Assembly (NCBI GenBank): GCA_003447235.1
Contig: DLZV01000001.1
Span: 1-30,578 of the forward strand
From: Prevotella sp.
GTDB lineage: Bacteria; Bacteroidota; Bacteroidia; Bacteroidales; Bacteroidaceae
DNA length: 30,578 bases
Direction: 5' to 3'
Made by a program: the position numbers and the translations under genes. Position 1 is the first letter of the stretch, and the number at the start of each line of letters is the position of its first letter. The notes below the pieces were generated by a model that had not been told where the DNA came from, did no database searches, and was given only the letters and a program-made list of their open reading frames with translations. This document shows positions 22,160-29,744 of this stretch, piece by piece.

Positions 22160-24541
22160 TTAATTAAAGAAGTTCCAGCTCACGCCAAATCGGAAGATGC
22201 GCCCATTGAGAGGATAATGGGGCGTCAGGAAGTAGTCGCCACCACTGCTCGCATTGATATGGCTCATCATGACGAAGAAGCGAGTATGCTTCAGGTTGAA
22301 GTTGGCATAGACGTTGGCAAGGGGATATCCTCCCACCTTCGTCTTGCTATCCGCCGTTTCCTGCATACCAAACGTACTCAACCCCGGAATATACTCCGGT
22401 GCATAATACTTCGTAAACCACCGCAGATCACCACCCAGGTCACACTGCAACACGCGGGCAATCTTGAAACGGAGGAACAGGTTCGTGTAGATATTGAGTG
22501 CTGGCAGTGCGATCACCTCCTCATCATCCGACTTCTGATAAGTCAGGCGGCTATTCCAGTGAAGGATGCCAAACTGCAAGTTCTGCTCCAGTTGCGCCGT
22601 GAAGATTCCCACATTGCCTCCATGCTGGCGCACCTGCACGTCAACCCCCTTCGTCAGGTAGTTGTCGCCATCCGCCACCCGCTGGTTTTGCAATCCCAGA
22701 TAGATATAGTTCTTCAGCATATCGTAGCCCACGCGCAGCGTAGTCCCCGTCTTGCCGATCGTCAGCGCCCCCATCACACGCGAGTGCGTCTGCTTGTCGA
22801 GCCCATTCTCCTCCCAGTAGAAGTGGCGAGACCGATAGGTACGCATCAAGGGCGAAGCCACCGTGTTGTGGAGAAAGGCATAAGCGTCCAGTCGCACCAT
22901 GTCGCCAAACAAGGGGAAGTTGTAGTCAGCATGACCATCTATCTTAAACTGCCCCGACTCGTCGCCCTCCAGCCACGCCTCGGCACTCACATCGTAGTGC
23001 AGCGCACGGCCCAGTGTTTTCAGCAACTGTCCACCAACGCTCACGTTGTGCATCGACCAGCCCTTCATCCCGTTGGAGTAAGCCGGCGCGTCACCCTCCT
23101 GCAATACGTTGGGCAATTCAAAATGCTTGAGATCCAGCGAGACAAAAGCCTTCAGTCCCGCCTTGGCCCACTTGTTGAATCCCTCCAGCAAGGCCACGGC
23201 AAAGGTGTTTTTCAGTGTCCACGACTTCGACTGGTCGTAGATGGAGTCACCCGCAAAGGTCTGCGGCGTATAGAAGTCGTTGGCATAATAACCCTCCGGC
23301 GTTTCGTATGCCTGATAGATTCTGCGCCAGTTGTCGAAGCGTACGCTATGGATAAAACTCGTCACGGGCACATACTCCCGCTTCGTCCACTGCGTAGCCG
23401 CCTGGTCGAGACTATCCTGCTGTGCCAAGGCAGCCTCCATGCCTCCCTCCTGCAGATTGACCTGTATGCGAGTGGAATCAGTGGTAGCCACGGTATGAGC
23501 TGGCACGTCCCCTGCTATGCGCGCATGAGTCGGACGCCCCGAGGGCTTGTGCTTCTTGTCGTATGCCGCCTCGTCAAACTCCTCCCCGTTGCGTTGCGCC
23601 TTGCGGCGAGCTCTCTCCTTCTCCTCCGCAGCCTTGTTCGCCTCCTGGGATTGGATGGCAAACTTGCGTGCCTCGATCTCTTCCGCCGTCATTGGCACAT
23701 TGCGGTAGAATCCCACACTGTAGCGGTGGTTGAAGAAGACGTGCTGATTGTCATAGCGGTTCCAGTTCTTCTTCAGCACCGTGGGAATCTCGTCGGTCGC
23801 AAACGACTCGTTGAACATCTCCGGATGGGTGATATACGCGTCGTTAGTGATACCTCCGTTCTCCGCCACCTTCTGATGGTTGGTGGAAAGGAGCAAGTGA
23901 GCTTGATAGCGCTCGCCGAGATAACTTCCCCACATGGTGTAGTCGAAGTGGGACGTGTTCTGCGAGTCGTAGTAGCCACGCCCGTAGAGGTAGTCAAACT
24001 TGAAACCGAAGCCCCATCGCTTGCCCGCATTGACGGCGAAGAAAGCCCTAAAGTGGTCCTCACCATTGACGCGGTCTCCCGCCGTGTTGTAGTCCAGCAG
24101 GGTGATAGGCGACAAGGTGGAAGTGAAGTGGAAATCCTTGGGCTCCACAAGGAAGTAGTCGTAAGGATCCATGAAGAAGAAGTCAGACTGCTGCCCGCGG
24201 TCGATGAAGACACGCGCCTGTCGTGGCGACCCGAGGTTGCCCAACGTGTTATACTCCCCATACTTCCCCGAAGTGAAGATGGAGTTCATATACATAAAGG
24301 AGAGGGTATCGGGCACGGCCGGCGTCCTGTCACCAAACCGCTCGTCCACCGTCCACACCTTCAGTCCGCGCGGCACCACCTTGTGCTGGCTCTGGATAGA
24401 GTCCGACCGATTCCGACGGTTGTCCTGAAAACCAGGAGCCGTCCGCTGATCGTCGGAAAAGACTTGCTCCACCTCATATTGGGCCCGTGTCAGCATCGGG
24501 AAACAAAAGAGAGCACACAGTACGGTCAGAAATTGCTTCAT
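22160..24541 (-). CDS. Putative outer-membrane porin (Porin_10 family)
   Basis: A 793-residue exported beta-barrel protein of the 'putative porin' family of Bacteroidota. The signal peptide is MKQFLTVLCALFCFPMLTRA. Strand-like aromatic segments fill both halves, and the chain ends in FRFGVSWNFFN, a C-terminal aromatic typical of BAM substrates. Residues about 284-386 form a highly charged, probably unfolded insertion (Glu/Lys/Arg/Ala-rich, then SGRPTHARIAGD) between barrel segments; I recall such an insertion in homologues, so it is likely a family trait. The ATG at 24541 overlaps the upstream small gene's TGA by 4 nt (ATGA), indicating coupling. The family is confident; no transport substrate can be read. 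Confidence 0.87.
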   Translation of the reverse strand: MKQFLTVLCALFCFPMLTRAQYEVEQVFSDDQRTAPGFQDNRRNRSDSIQSQHKVVPRGLKVWTVDERFGDRTPAVPDTLSFMYMNSIFTSGKYGEYNTLGNLGSPRQARVFIDRGQQSDFFFMDPYDYFLVEPKDFHFTSTLSPITLLDYNTAGDRVNGEDHFRAFFAVNAGKRWGFGFKFDYLYGRGYYDSQNTSHFDYTMWGSYLGERYQAHLLLSTNHQKVAENGGITNDAYITHPEMFNESFATDEIPTVLKKNWNRYDNQHVFFNHRYSVGFYRNVPMTAEEIEARKFAIQSQEANKAAEEKERARRKAQRNGEEFDEAAYDKKHKPSGRPTHARIAGDVPAHTVATTDSTRIQVNLQEGGMEAALAQQDSLDQAATQWTKREYVPVTSFIHSVRFDNWRRIYQAYETPEGYYANDFYTPQTFAGDSIYDQSKSWTLKNTFAVALLEGFNKWAKAGLKAFVSLDLKHFELPNVLQEGDAPAYSNGMKGWSMHNVSVGGQLLKTLGRALHYDVSAEAWLEGDESGQFKIDGHADYNFPLFGDMVRLDAYAFLHNTVASPLMRTYRSRHFYWEENGLDKQTHSRVMGALTIGKTGTTLRVGYDMLKNYIYLGLQNQRVADGDNYLTKGVDVQVRQHGGNVGIFTAQLEQNLQFGILHWNSRLTYQKSDDEEVIALPALNIYTNLFLRFKIARVLQCDLGGDLRWFTKYYAPEYIPGLSTFGMQETADSKTKVGGYPLANVYANFNLKHTRFFVMMSHINASSGGDYFLTPHYPLNGRIFRFGVSWNFFN

Positions 24542-24789
24542 CGGTTGATCACCCTCAGGACGCATTCCACAAACTTAAAGACGATGGCAGTCAGCAAGAT
24601 GATGACGCCCGTATTGCTGTCGGAGAGAAAATAAAAGATGACACCTACCACTGCTCCTAACATAAAGATAATGTTGAGCCACTGGCGGATATAGTCAATT
24701 CGGGTGTGCTCACGCGGTTGACGATGATTGCGGCGTGGCGGCTGAGCCACGCTCTCGTTATTCTGCTCGTTCATATTTTGTTCGGTCAT
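24538..24789 (-). CDS. Small two-helix membrane protein
   Basis: An 83-residue protein with a polar Asn/Gln/Arg-rich N-terminus (about 1-35) and two adjacent hydrophobic helices (about 39-56 and 60-78: IIFMLGAVVGVIFYF, GVIILLTAIVFKFVECVL). It resembles small inner-membrane proteins often found next to the putative porin in Bacteroidota, with unknown function. Start could be 24789 or 24774 (second Met). Its stop overlaps the porin start in ATGA, so the two are a translationally coupled pair. Confidence 0.78.
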   Translation of the reverse strand: MTEQNMNEQNNESVAQPPRRNHRQPREHTRIDYIRQWLNIIFMLGAVVGVIFYFLSDSNTGVIILLTAIVFKFVECVLRVINR

Positions 24790-24829
24790 ATTCTGTTTAC
24801 TGTTTTCAAATCATTTGACATGCATTGAT

Positions 24830-24856
24830 AAAAAAGAGGCGCACAAGGGATGCCCT
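24830..24856 (-). terminator. Intrinsic terminator of the DUF4468-like gene
   Basis: Right behind the stop codon, minus-strand AGGGCA pairs with TGC(G)CCT (one bulged G) around a 7-nt loop (24837-24856). A run of six T follows (24830-24835). Confidence 0.7.
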
Positions 24857-25653
24857 TACTCTTTCATGGCGCGCCCGAAAGCGGCAAAGAGATCATTCTT
24901 TCGGTCGATCGTCGTGCAACGCACCTTACCCGTCAGCGGCTGGAGGCGCGTACGGTTCTCGTTGATAGCCTCCTTGTCGGTGATCCATTCCTCGGCCTTT
25001 TTGCTCTCCTGTTTGCTCGATGCGTCATAGCTATAGACCAACCGGCTCATCGTCAACGTCGCCTTGCCATCGACACAGACCGTCTCAAGAGCATAGCAAA
25101 ACGTAGGATGGTTGAGGGAAAGATAAGCAGAGGGTATCGACATCGCCTCTCTCATCGAGGCGATCAGTCGGTGTTCCCGGTCGTTGACCAAGGCGATACG
25201 GCTCTCCTTCTGGCTCTTCCCGCCCTGTACGACGTCGTTGAGATAGCCCTTACACTTATCATAGAGCACCTCAGCGCTCACCCCAGGCATAGCGACCACA
25301 CAGGACCATTCCACTCTGCCATCCACCAAAGGCACGGCGTCAGCTGCCAGGTAAGGAGCCAAATCCTCCGCCTTCGACGGTTTGGCCTCCTTGCGCTTCT
25401 CTGCAGGATCCTGCTTCTTGGCAACAGGCGTCTGATTCTGTGGCACCGTCCATCCCGCATTTTCTTCCTTTCGAGGAGCTTCCCCCTGAGTCTGCTGCGC
25501 CTTCTGCGCCCGCTCACGGGCCTCTGTGAGTTTACGTTGTGCGGCTTCCAGTTCTTTCTGCGCCTTCTCCAACTCCTGCTCGGGAGTCAGTTCCGTCTGC
25601 GCCACGGCCACCAGCGGCAGGGCCGCCAAGAGAAGCATGATGAGTTTCTTCAT
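24856..25653 (-). CDS. Exported DUF4468-like protein with coiled-coil N-terminus
   Basis: A 265-residue exported protein. Residues 1-18 are a signal peptide (MKKLIMLLLAALPLVAVA|Q). Residues about 20-60 are a charged helix (PEQELEKAQKELEAAQRKL) likely to form a coiled coil, then a Lys/Glu/Pro-rich linker to about 115. The C-terminal domain (VPLVDGRVEWSCVVAMPGVSAEVLYDKC and onward) resembles the DUF4468 domain of Bacteroidales periplasmic proteins. The role is unknown. The ATG at 25653 is fixed by the signal peptide. It has its own -7 box (25688-25695) and its own terminator (24830-24856), so it is probably monocistronic. Confidence 0.82.
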   Translation of the reverse strand: MKKLIMLLLAALPLVAVAQTELTPEQELEKAQKELEAAQRKLTEARERAQKAQQTQGEAPRKEENAGWTVPQNQTPVAKKQDPAEKRKEAKPSKAEDLAPYLAADAVPLVDGRVEWSCVVAMPGVSAEVLYDKCKGYLNDVVQGGKSQKESRIALVNDREHRLIASMREAMSIPSAYLSLNHPTFCYALETVCVDGKATLTMSRLVYSYDASSKQESKKAEEWITDKEAINENRTRLQPLTGKVRCTTIDRKNDLFAAFGRAMKE

Positions 25654-25687
25654 ATCGTTTTCCTTTTCAATTCTATTTTTCAAAGAG

Positions 25688-25695
25688 CAAAGGTA
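25688..25695 (-). promoter_or_regulatory. -7 box of the DUF4468-like gene
   Basis: Minus-strand TACCTTTG matches TAnnTTTG exactly and is followed by C. The -33 region has no clear TTTG. The predicted leader is about 30 nt. Confidence 0.55.
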
Positions 25696-25788
25696 ACTAA
25701 AAAGGCCGACATAACCACCACCTAAAGGATTATTAACTTTATATGACGTCCTATGCGACCCTATCGACCGCCCCAACCGCCCTGATGC

Positions 25789-27825
25789 CTACTTCAGTTC
25801 CAACTCTTTTTGCATCCGGATGATCTCGTCGCGATACTGTGCTGCCTGCAGGAAGTCGAGGTTCTTCGCAGCCTCCTTCATCAGCAGCGTCGTGTCCGCA
25901 ATGCTCTTCTCCAGTTGCGGTCGTGTCATGCGCTGCACAATCGGGTCTGCTGCAAACGCCCCCACCTGATCTGGTTCGATATAGCGTACAGGCTTCGCCT
26001 TTTGCATCGACGTCTCGCCACGTCCCCCACCCTGTGCCGGCAGCGTGTCGCGGATAGCCTTCATGATAGGTTGCGGCGTGATATGGTGCTCCTCGTTATA
26101 GCGCATCTGCTTCATGCGTCGCCGCATGGTCTCGTCGATCGTGCGCTGCATGCTCTCGGTGATGGTATCCGCATACATGATGACCTTGCCATTCACATTG
26201 CGCGCCGCACGTCCTGCCGTCTGCGTAAGACTTCGGTGACTGCGAAGGAATCCCTCCTTGTCTGCATCGAGGATAGCGACCAGCGACACCTCCGGCAGGT
26301 CGAGACCCTCTCGCAGGAGGTTCACGCCGACCAGCACGTCATAGTGGCCCGCACGCAGGTCGTTGATGATCTTGATACGGTCCAGTCCCGCCACATCGCT
26401 GTGGATATAAGCCGTTTTTACCTCATGCCCCACGAGATAATCCGTCAACTCCTCCGCCATCCGCTTCGTGAGCGTAGTGACAAGAACGCGCTCCCCCCTT
26501 TCGACACGGACGGTGATCTCTTCCATCAGGTCATCAATCTGGTTCTCCGACGGTCTGACGACGATCTCCGGATCCAGCAGTCCTGTGGGACGAATCAACT
26601 GCTCCACTACCACGCCACCCGACTCGCGGAGCTCAAAGTCAGCAGGCGTGGCAGAGACATAGATCACTTGATGCACCAGGCTTTGAAACTCGTCAAACTT
26701 CAATGGGCGGTTGTCGAAAGCCGAGGGCAGACGAAATCCATACTCCACCAGATTTTTCTTGCGCGCACGGTCTCCCCCATACATCGCGTTGATCTGCGGC
26801 ACGGTGACATGACTCTCGTCGATCACCACCAGATAGTCCTTCGGAAAGAAGTCCAATAAACAATAAGGACGCTGTCCCGGTTCCCGTCCGTCGAAATAGC
26901 GGGAGTAGTTCTCGATACCCGAACAATGGCCCAACTCCTTGATCATCTCCAGGTCATACTCCACCCGCTCCTTGATGCGCTGCGCCTTGATGGTGTCGCC
27001 CATCTCCTCAAAGAAAGCAACCTGCTCCCTCAGTCCATCCTGTATCTGACGGATCGCCGAGTTCTTCTGCTCCTCAGTCGTGACAAAGAGGTTGGCAGGA
27101 TAGATCTCGTACGCCTCAAAAGAAGCCTGACGGTGGAAGGTGACGGAGTCCAACTCCTCAATGGCATCGATCTCGTCGTCCCACCACGACACCCGCAGCA
27201 CACTGTCCGAATAAGCCATGGCAATATCCACGGTGTCTCCCCTTACACGGAAGTTGCCGCGCGACAGGTCGAGATCGTTGCGAACATAGAGAGAGGAGAC
27301 CAACTGACGCAAGAAAGCATTGCGGTCCAGCGTCTGCCCCTTCTTGATACGAATCACCGATCCCTGCATGGCCGTCGGGCCACCCATACCATAAATGCAG
27401 GAGACCGACGACACGACGATGATGTCCTTGCGCCCCGATAGCAGTGCCGACACCGCCCGCAGTCGCAGTTTCTCTATCTCGTCATTGATGGCAAGGTCCT
27501 TTTCTATATAGGTATCCGTAGTGGGCAAGTAAGCCTCAGGCTGATAGTAGTCATAATAGGAGACATAATACTCCACGGCGTTCTCCGGAAAGAACGCCTT
27601 CATCTCCTCGTAGAGCTGGGCCGCAAGGGTCTTGTTGTGAGAGAGCACCAGCGTTGGCACCTGCACCTGCTGGATGACATTAGCCACCGTGAAGGTCTTG
27701 CCCGATCCCGTCACGCCGAGCAACACCTGTGCCCGGTCCCCTTGACGGATTCCATCTGTCAACTCCCTGATAGCCTCCGGCTGATCACCCGTCGGTTCAT
27801 ACTTTGATGTGAGTTTGAATTCCAT
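25789..27825 (-). CDS. uvrB: Excinuclease ABC subunit B
   Basis: A 678-residue DNA-damage recognition helicase of nucleotide excision repair, which receives lesions from UvrA and recruits UvrC. Visible features are FKLTSKYEPTGDQPEAI at the N-terminus, Walker A GVTGSGKT (37-44), the beta-hairpin YYDYYQPEAYLP (90-101), DESHVTVPQ (336-344), the helicase motif TAGRAARN and a C-terminal UVR domain (about 640-678) for UvrC contact. Length is normal. The ATG at 27825 begins the conserved N-terminus. Its predicted promoter lies so close (-7 box 27835-27842) that the mRNA leader may be only a few nucleotides. It is divergent from bamD. Confidence 0.98.
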   Translation of the reverse strand: MEFKLTSKYEPTGDQPEAIRELTDGIRQGDRAQVLLGVTGSGKTFTVANVIQQVQVPTLVLSHNKTLAAQLYEEMKAFFPENAVEYYVSYYDYYQPEAYLPTTDTYIEKDLAINDEIEKLRLRAVSALLSGRKDIIVVSSVSCIYGMGGPTAMQGSVIRIKKGQTLDRNAFLRQLVSSLYVRNDLDLSRGNFRVRGDTVDIAMAYSDSVLRVSWWDDEIDAIEELDSVTFHRQASFEAYEIYPANLFVTTEEQKNSAIRQIQDGLREQVAFFEEMGDTIKAQRIKERVEYDLEMIKELGHCSGIENYSRYFDGREPGQRPYCLLDFFPKDYLVVIDESHVTVPQINAMYGGDRARKKNLVEYGFRLPSAFDNRPLKFDEFQSLVHQVIYVSATPADFELRESGGVVVEQLIRPTGLLDPEIVVRPSENQIDDLMEEITVRVERGERVLVTTLTKRMAEELTDYLVGHEVKTAYIHSDVAGLDRIKIINDLRAGHYDVLVGVNLLREGLDLPEVSLVAILDADKEGFLRSHRSLTQTAGRAARNVNGKVIMYADTITESMQRTIDETMRRRMKQMRYNEEHHITPQPIMKAIRDTLPAQGGGRGETSMQKAKPVRYIEPDQVGAFAADPIVQRMTRPQLEKSIADTTLLMKEAAKNLDFLQAAQYRDEIIRMQKELELK

Positions 27826-27834
27826 ATTCGGCAA

Positions 27835-27865
27835 CAAAGGTAATACAAATCGAAGACAATACAAA
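27835..27865 (-). promoter_or_regulatory. Promoter of uvrB
   Basis: Minus-strand TTTG (27862-27865), 19-nt spacer, TACCTTTG (27835-27842). The predicted start near 27830 is about 5 nt before the ATG at 27825. No LexA-type palindrome is obvious. Confidence 0.75.
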
Positions 27866-27891
27866 AAAATACTAAAAAAGAATGTGTCACT

Positions 27892-27922
27892 TTTGTCATT
27901 ACATAAAAAAGAGCTACCTTTG
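27892..27922 (+). promoter_or_regulatory. Promoter of bamD–rpoZ–DUF4293
   Basis: TTTG (27892-27895), 19-nt spacer and TACCTTTG (27915-27922) followed by C give a near-ideal Bacteroidetes promoter. The predicted start near 27928 leaves a leader of about 12 nt before the bamD ATG. Confidence 0.8.
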
Positions 27923-27939
27923 CACATCAAAATAGGCTT

Positions 27940-28764
27940 ATGATTAAGAAATTATCCATCGCTCTCGTAGCCATTCTGACTTTTGGAAGCTGCGCGCGCG
28001 AGTTCAACAAGGTGTACAGGACCACCGATACGGATTTCAAATACGAGTATGCCAAGGAGTGCTACGTGCAGGGCAAATACAGCAATGCCGTTACGCTCCT
28101 GCAGGATCTCGTAACGATCCAGAAGGGCACTGACAACGGTCAGGAATGCCTGTTCATGCTGGCCATGGCCGAGTATCAGCTCAAGGACTATGAAGCCGCC
28201 TCCGAGACTTTCAAGAAGTACTACCAGACCTACCCGCAGGGGGTCTATGCGGAGACCGCTTCCTTCTATATTGGCCAAAGCCTCTACCAGTGCACTCCCG
28301 AGGCACGACTGGACCAGACACCGACCGTGGCTGCCATCGCTGCCTTCCAAAACTACCTCGACCTCTTCCCCAACGGAAAGTTAAAATCGACGGCAGAGCA
28401 ACGGATGTTTGAGTTGCAGGATAAGTTGATCCTCAAGGCCTATCTGTCCGCCAAACTCTACTACAATCTCGGATCCTATTTCGGCAACTGCACTAGCGGC
28501 GGTAACAACTACGAGGCATGCATCGTCACGGCAGAGAATGCACTCAACGACTACCCCTACTCTGACATGCGCGAGAAGTTTGCCATCCTCGTGATGAAAA
28601 GCAAGTACGAGTTGGCCAACATGAGTATTGAGGCGAAGAAGCTCCAGCGCTATCAGGATGCGGAGGACGAGTGCTACGGCTTCATCAATGAGTACCCCGA
28701 CTCTAAGGAGCGCGCCACGGCAGAGAAGTACATCGAGAAGTGCAAGCAGTTCACGAAAGAGTAA
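27940..28764 (+). CDS. bamD: Outer membrane assembly lipoprotein BamD
   Basis: A 274-residue lipoprotein of the BAM complex that, with BamA, inserts beta-barrel proteins into the outer membrane. The lipobox is FGSC (Cys18), followed by TPR repeats: YEYAKECYVQGKYSNAVTLLQDL, LAMAEYQLKDYEAASETFKKY, AIAAFQNYLDLFPNG and AEDECYGFINEYPDS. Length fits the family. It is transcribed divergently from uvrB from its own promoter and is followed, after 65 nt, by rpoZ and the DUF4293 gene, an order common in Bacteroidota genomes. The ATG at 27940 is fixed by the signal peptide. Confidence 0.94.
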   Translation: MIKKLSIALVAILTFGSCAREFNKVYRTTDTDFKYEYAKECYVQGKYSNAVTLLQDLVTIQKGTDNGQECLFMLAMAEYQLKDYEAASETFKKYYQTYPQGVYAETASFYIGQSLYQCTPEARLDQTPTVAAIAAFQNYLDLFPNGKLKSTAEQRMFELQDKLILKAYLSAKLYYNLGSYFGNCTSGGNNYEACIVTAENALNDYPYSDMREKFAILVMKSKYELANMSIEAKKLQRYQDAEDECYGFINEYPDSKERATAEKYIEKCKQFTKE

Positions 28765-28829
28765 ACGCGCTGCCCCACCCCATCAAAGTAAGACAAAACA
28801 AAACACTTGATATCTCATCAATAAAAGAA

Positions 28830-29180
28830 ATGGATTACAAGAAATCGAAAGCACCGGTCAATACCGTCACACGCAATTTGCGAGACCTTTGGGAACCGAC
28901 GGGAAACATTTACGAGAGCGTCGCCATCATTGCCAAGCGCGCCAATCAGATTTCCGTCGAGATCAAGCAGGACTTGAGCAAGAAACTCTCGGAGTTTGCT
29001 TCTTACAACGACTCGCTCGACGAGGTGTTTGAGAACAGAGAGCAGATCGAGATCTCACGTTTTTACGAGAAGCTCCCGAAGCCTACACTGCTCGCCACCC
29101 AGGAGTTCCTGGACGGCAACATCTATTGGCGTGACCCTTCCAAGAAGGATGACGAATTTGGCCAGGACGAGGAAGCATGA
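28830..29180 (+). CDS. rpoZ: DNA-directed RNA polymerase omega subunit (Rpb6 type)
   Basis: A 116-residue Bacteroidota omega subunit. The core NLRDLWEPTGNIYESVAIIAKRANQISVEIKQDL carries the Rpb6/omega fold that clamps the beta-prime subunit of RNA polymerase. The C-terminal half is charged and ends DEFGQDEEA. The ATG at 28830 (MDYKKSKAPVNTVTRNL) gives the usual N-terminus; an upstream in-frame ATG at 28740 lies within bamD. It overlaps the next gene by 4 nt (ATGA at 29177-29180). Confidence 0.93.
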   Translation: MDYKKSKAPVNTVTRNLRDLWEPTGNIYESVAIIAKRANQISVEIKQDLSKKLSEFASYNDSLDEVFENREQIEISRFYEKLPKPTLLATQEFLDGNIYWRDPSKKDDEFGQDEEA

Positions 29181-29614
29181 TACAGCGTAAGCAAACCATC
29201 TTCCTCCTGCTCTCCATGCTGGTCATCGCCCTGAGCTTCTTCTTCCCCATCTTGGGTGTTGAAGGAGCTGTTGGACAGGAGGACCTGCTCTTCAATCTCA
29301 GTGCCATGGGAGGCACCATGAGTGGCAACATTGGCTTGTTCATCACCATGCTGGCAGCTTTCTTGCTCAATGGTGCAGCCATCTTTGCCTACAAAGAGCG
29401 TCGCAAGCAGATGAAGATGATCCTCGGCGGTGTAGCCCTGATGGTCATTTGGTACGTCCTCATAGCCATCACTATCCACTGGGCCGACGTCCGCCTCTAC
29501 CATTGGCACATCTCTGCCATCCTTCCCTTGCTGGTCATCATCCTCAACCTGATGGCCTACAAGGGAGTAAAGCACGACGAGAATCTCATCAAGAGTATGG
29601 ACCGCATCCGATAA
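29177..29614 (+). CDS. DUF4293 family membrane protein
   Basis: A 145-residue inner-membrane protein with four hydrophobic helices (about 7-27, 51-73, 82-102, 111-130). The N-terminus MIQRKQTIFLLLSMLVI is typical of the Bacteroidota DUF4293 family, which regularly follows rpoZ. Function is unknown. Translation is coupled to rpoZ by an ATGA overlap. It ends 57 nt before a strong bidirectional terminator. Confidence 0.9.
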   Translation: MIQRKQTIFLLLSMLVIALSFFFPILGVEGAVGQEDLLFNLSAMGGTMSGNIGLFITMLAAFLLNGAAIFAYKERRKQMKMILGGVALMVIWYVLIAITIHWADVRLYHWHISAILPLLVIILNLMAYKGVKHDENLIKSMDRIR

Positions 29615-29671
29615 AACGGCCCATTTCTCCCTTTACCCACGCACACCGTCCCAACCAACGGGACAAAATAA

Positions 29672-29739
29672 AGGCTGGCTCCAACAATTAGGATATTGAG
29701 AATTATCTCCACCTAATTCTTAGAGCCAGCCTCTTTTTT
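29672..29739 (+). terminator. Nested bidirectional terminator
   Basis: A perfect 10-bp outer stem (AGGCTGGCTC 29672-29681, GAGCCAGCCT 29723-29732) encloses a 7-bp stem (AATTAGG 29686-29692, CCTAATT 29712-29718) and a 4-bp tip (GAGA 29698-29701, TCTC 29706-29709). Six T follow on the plus strand (29734-29739). TTTATTTT follows on the minus strand, so it can end both converging transcripts. Confidence 0.9.
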
Positions 29740-29744
29740 ATCTT

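Noticed and set aside
22142..24634. 830-codon open frame on the plus strand opposite the porin gene
   Set aside because: It is fully antisense to a clear exported beta-barrel gene, has no domain or signal, and is rich in Arg/His/Leu/Val as expected from reverse reading of GC-rich codons.
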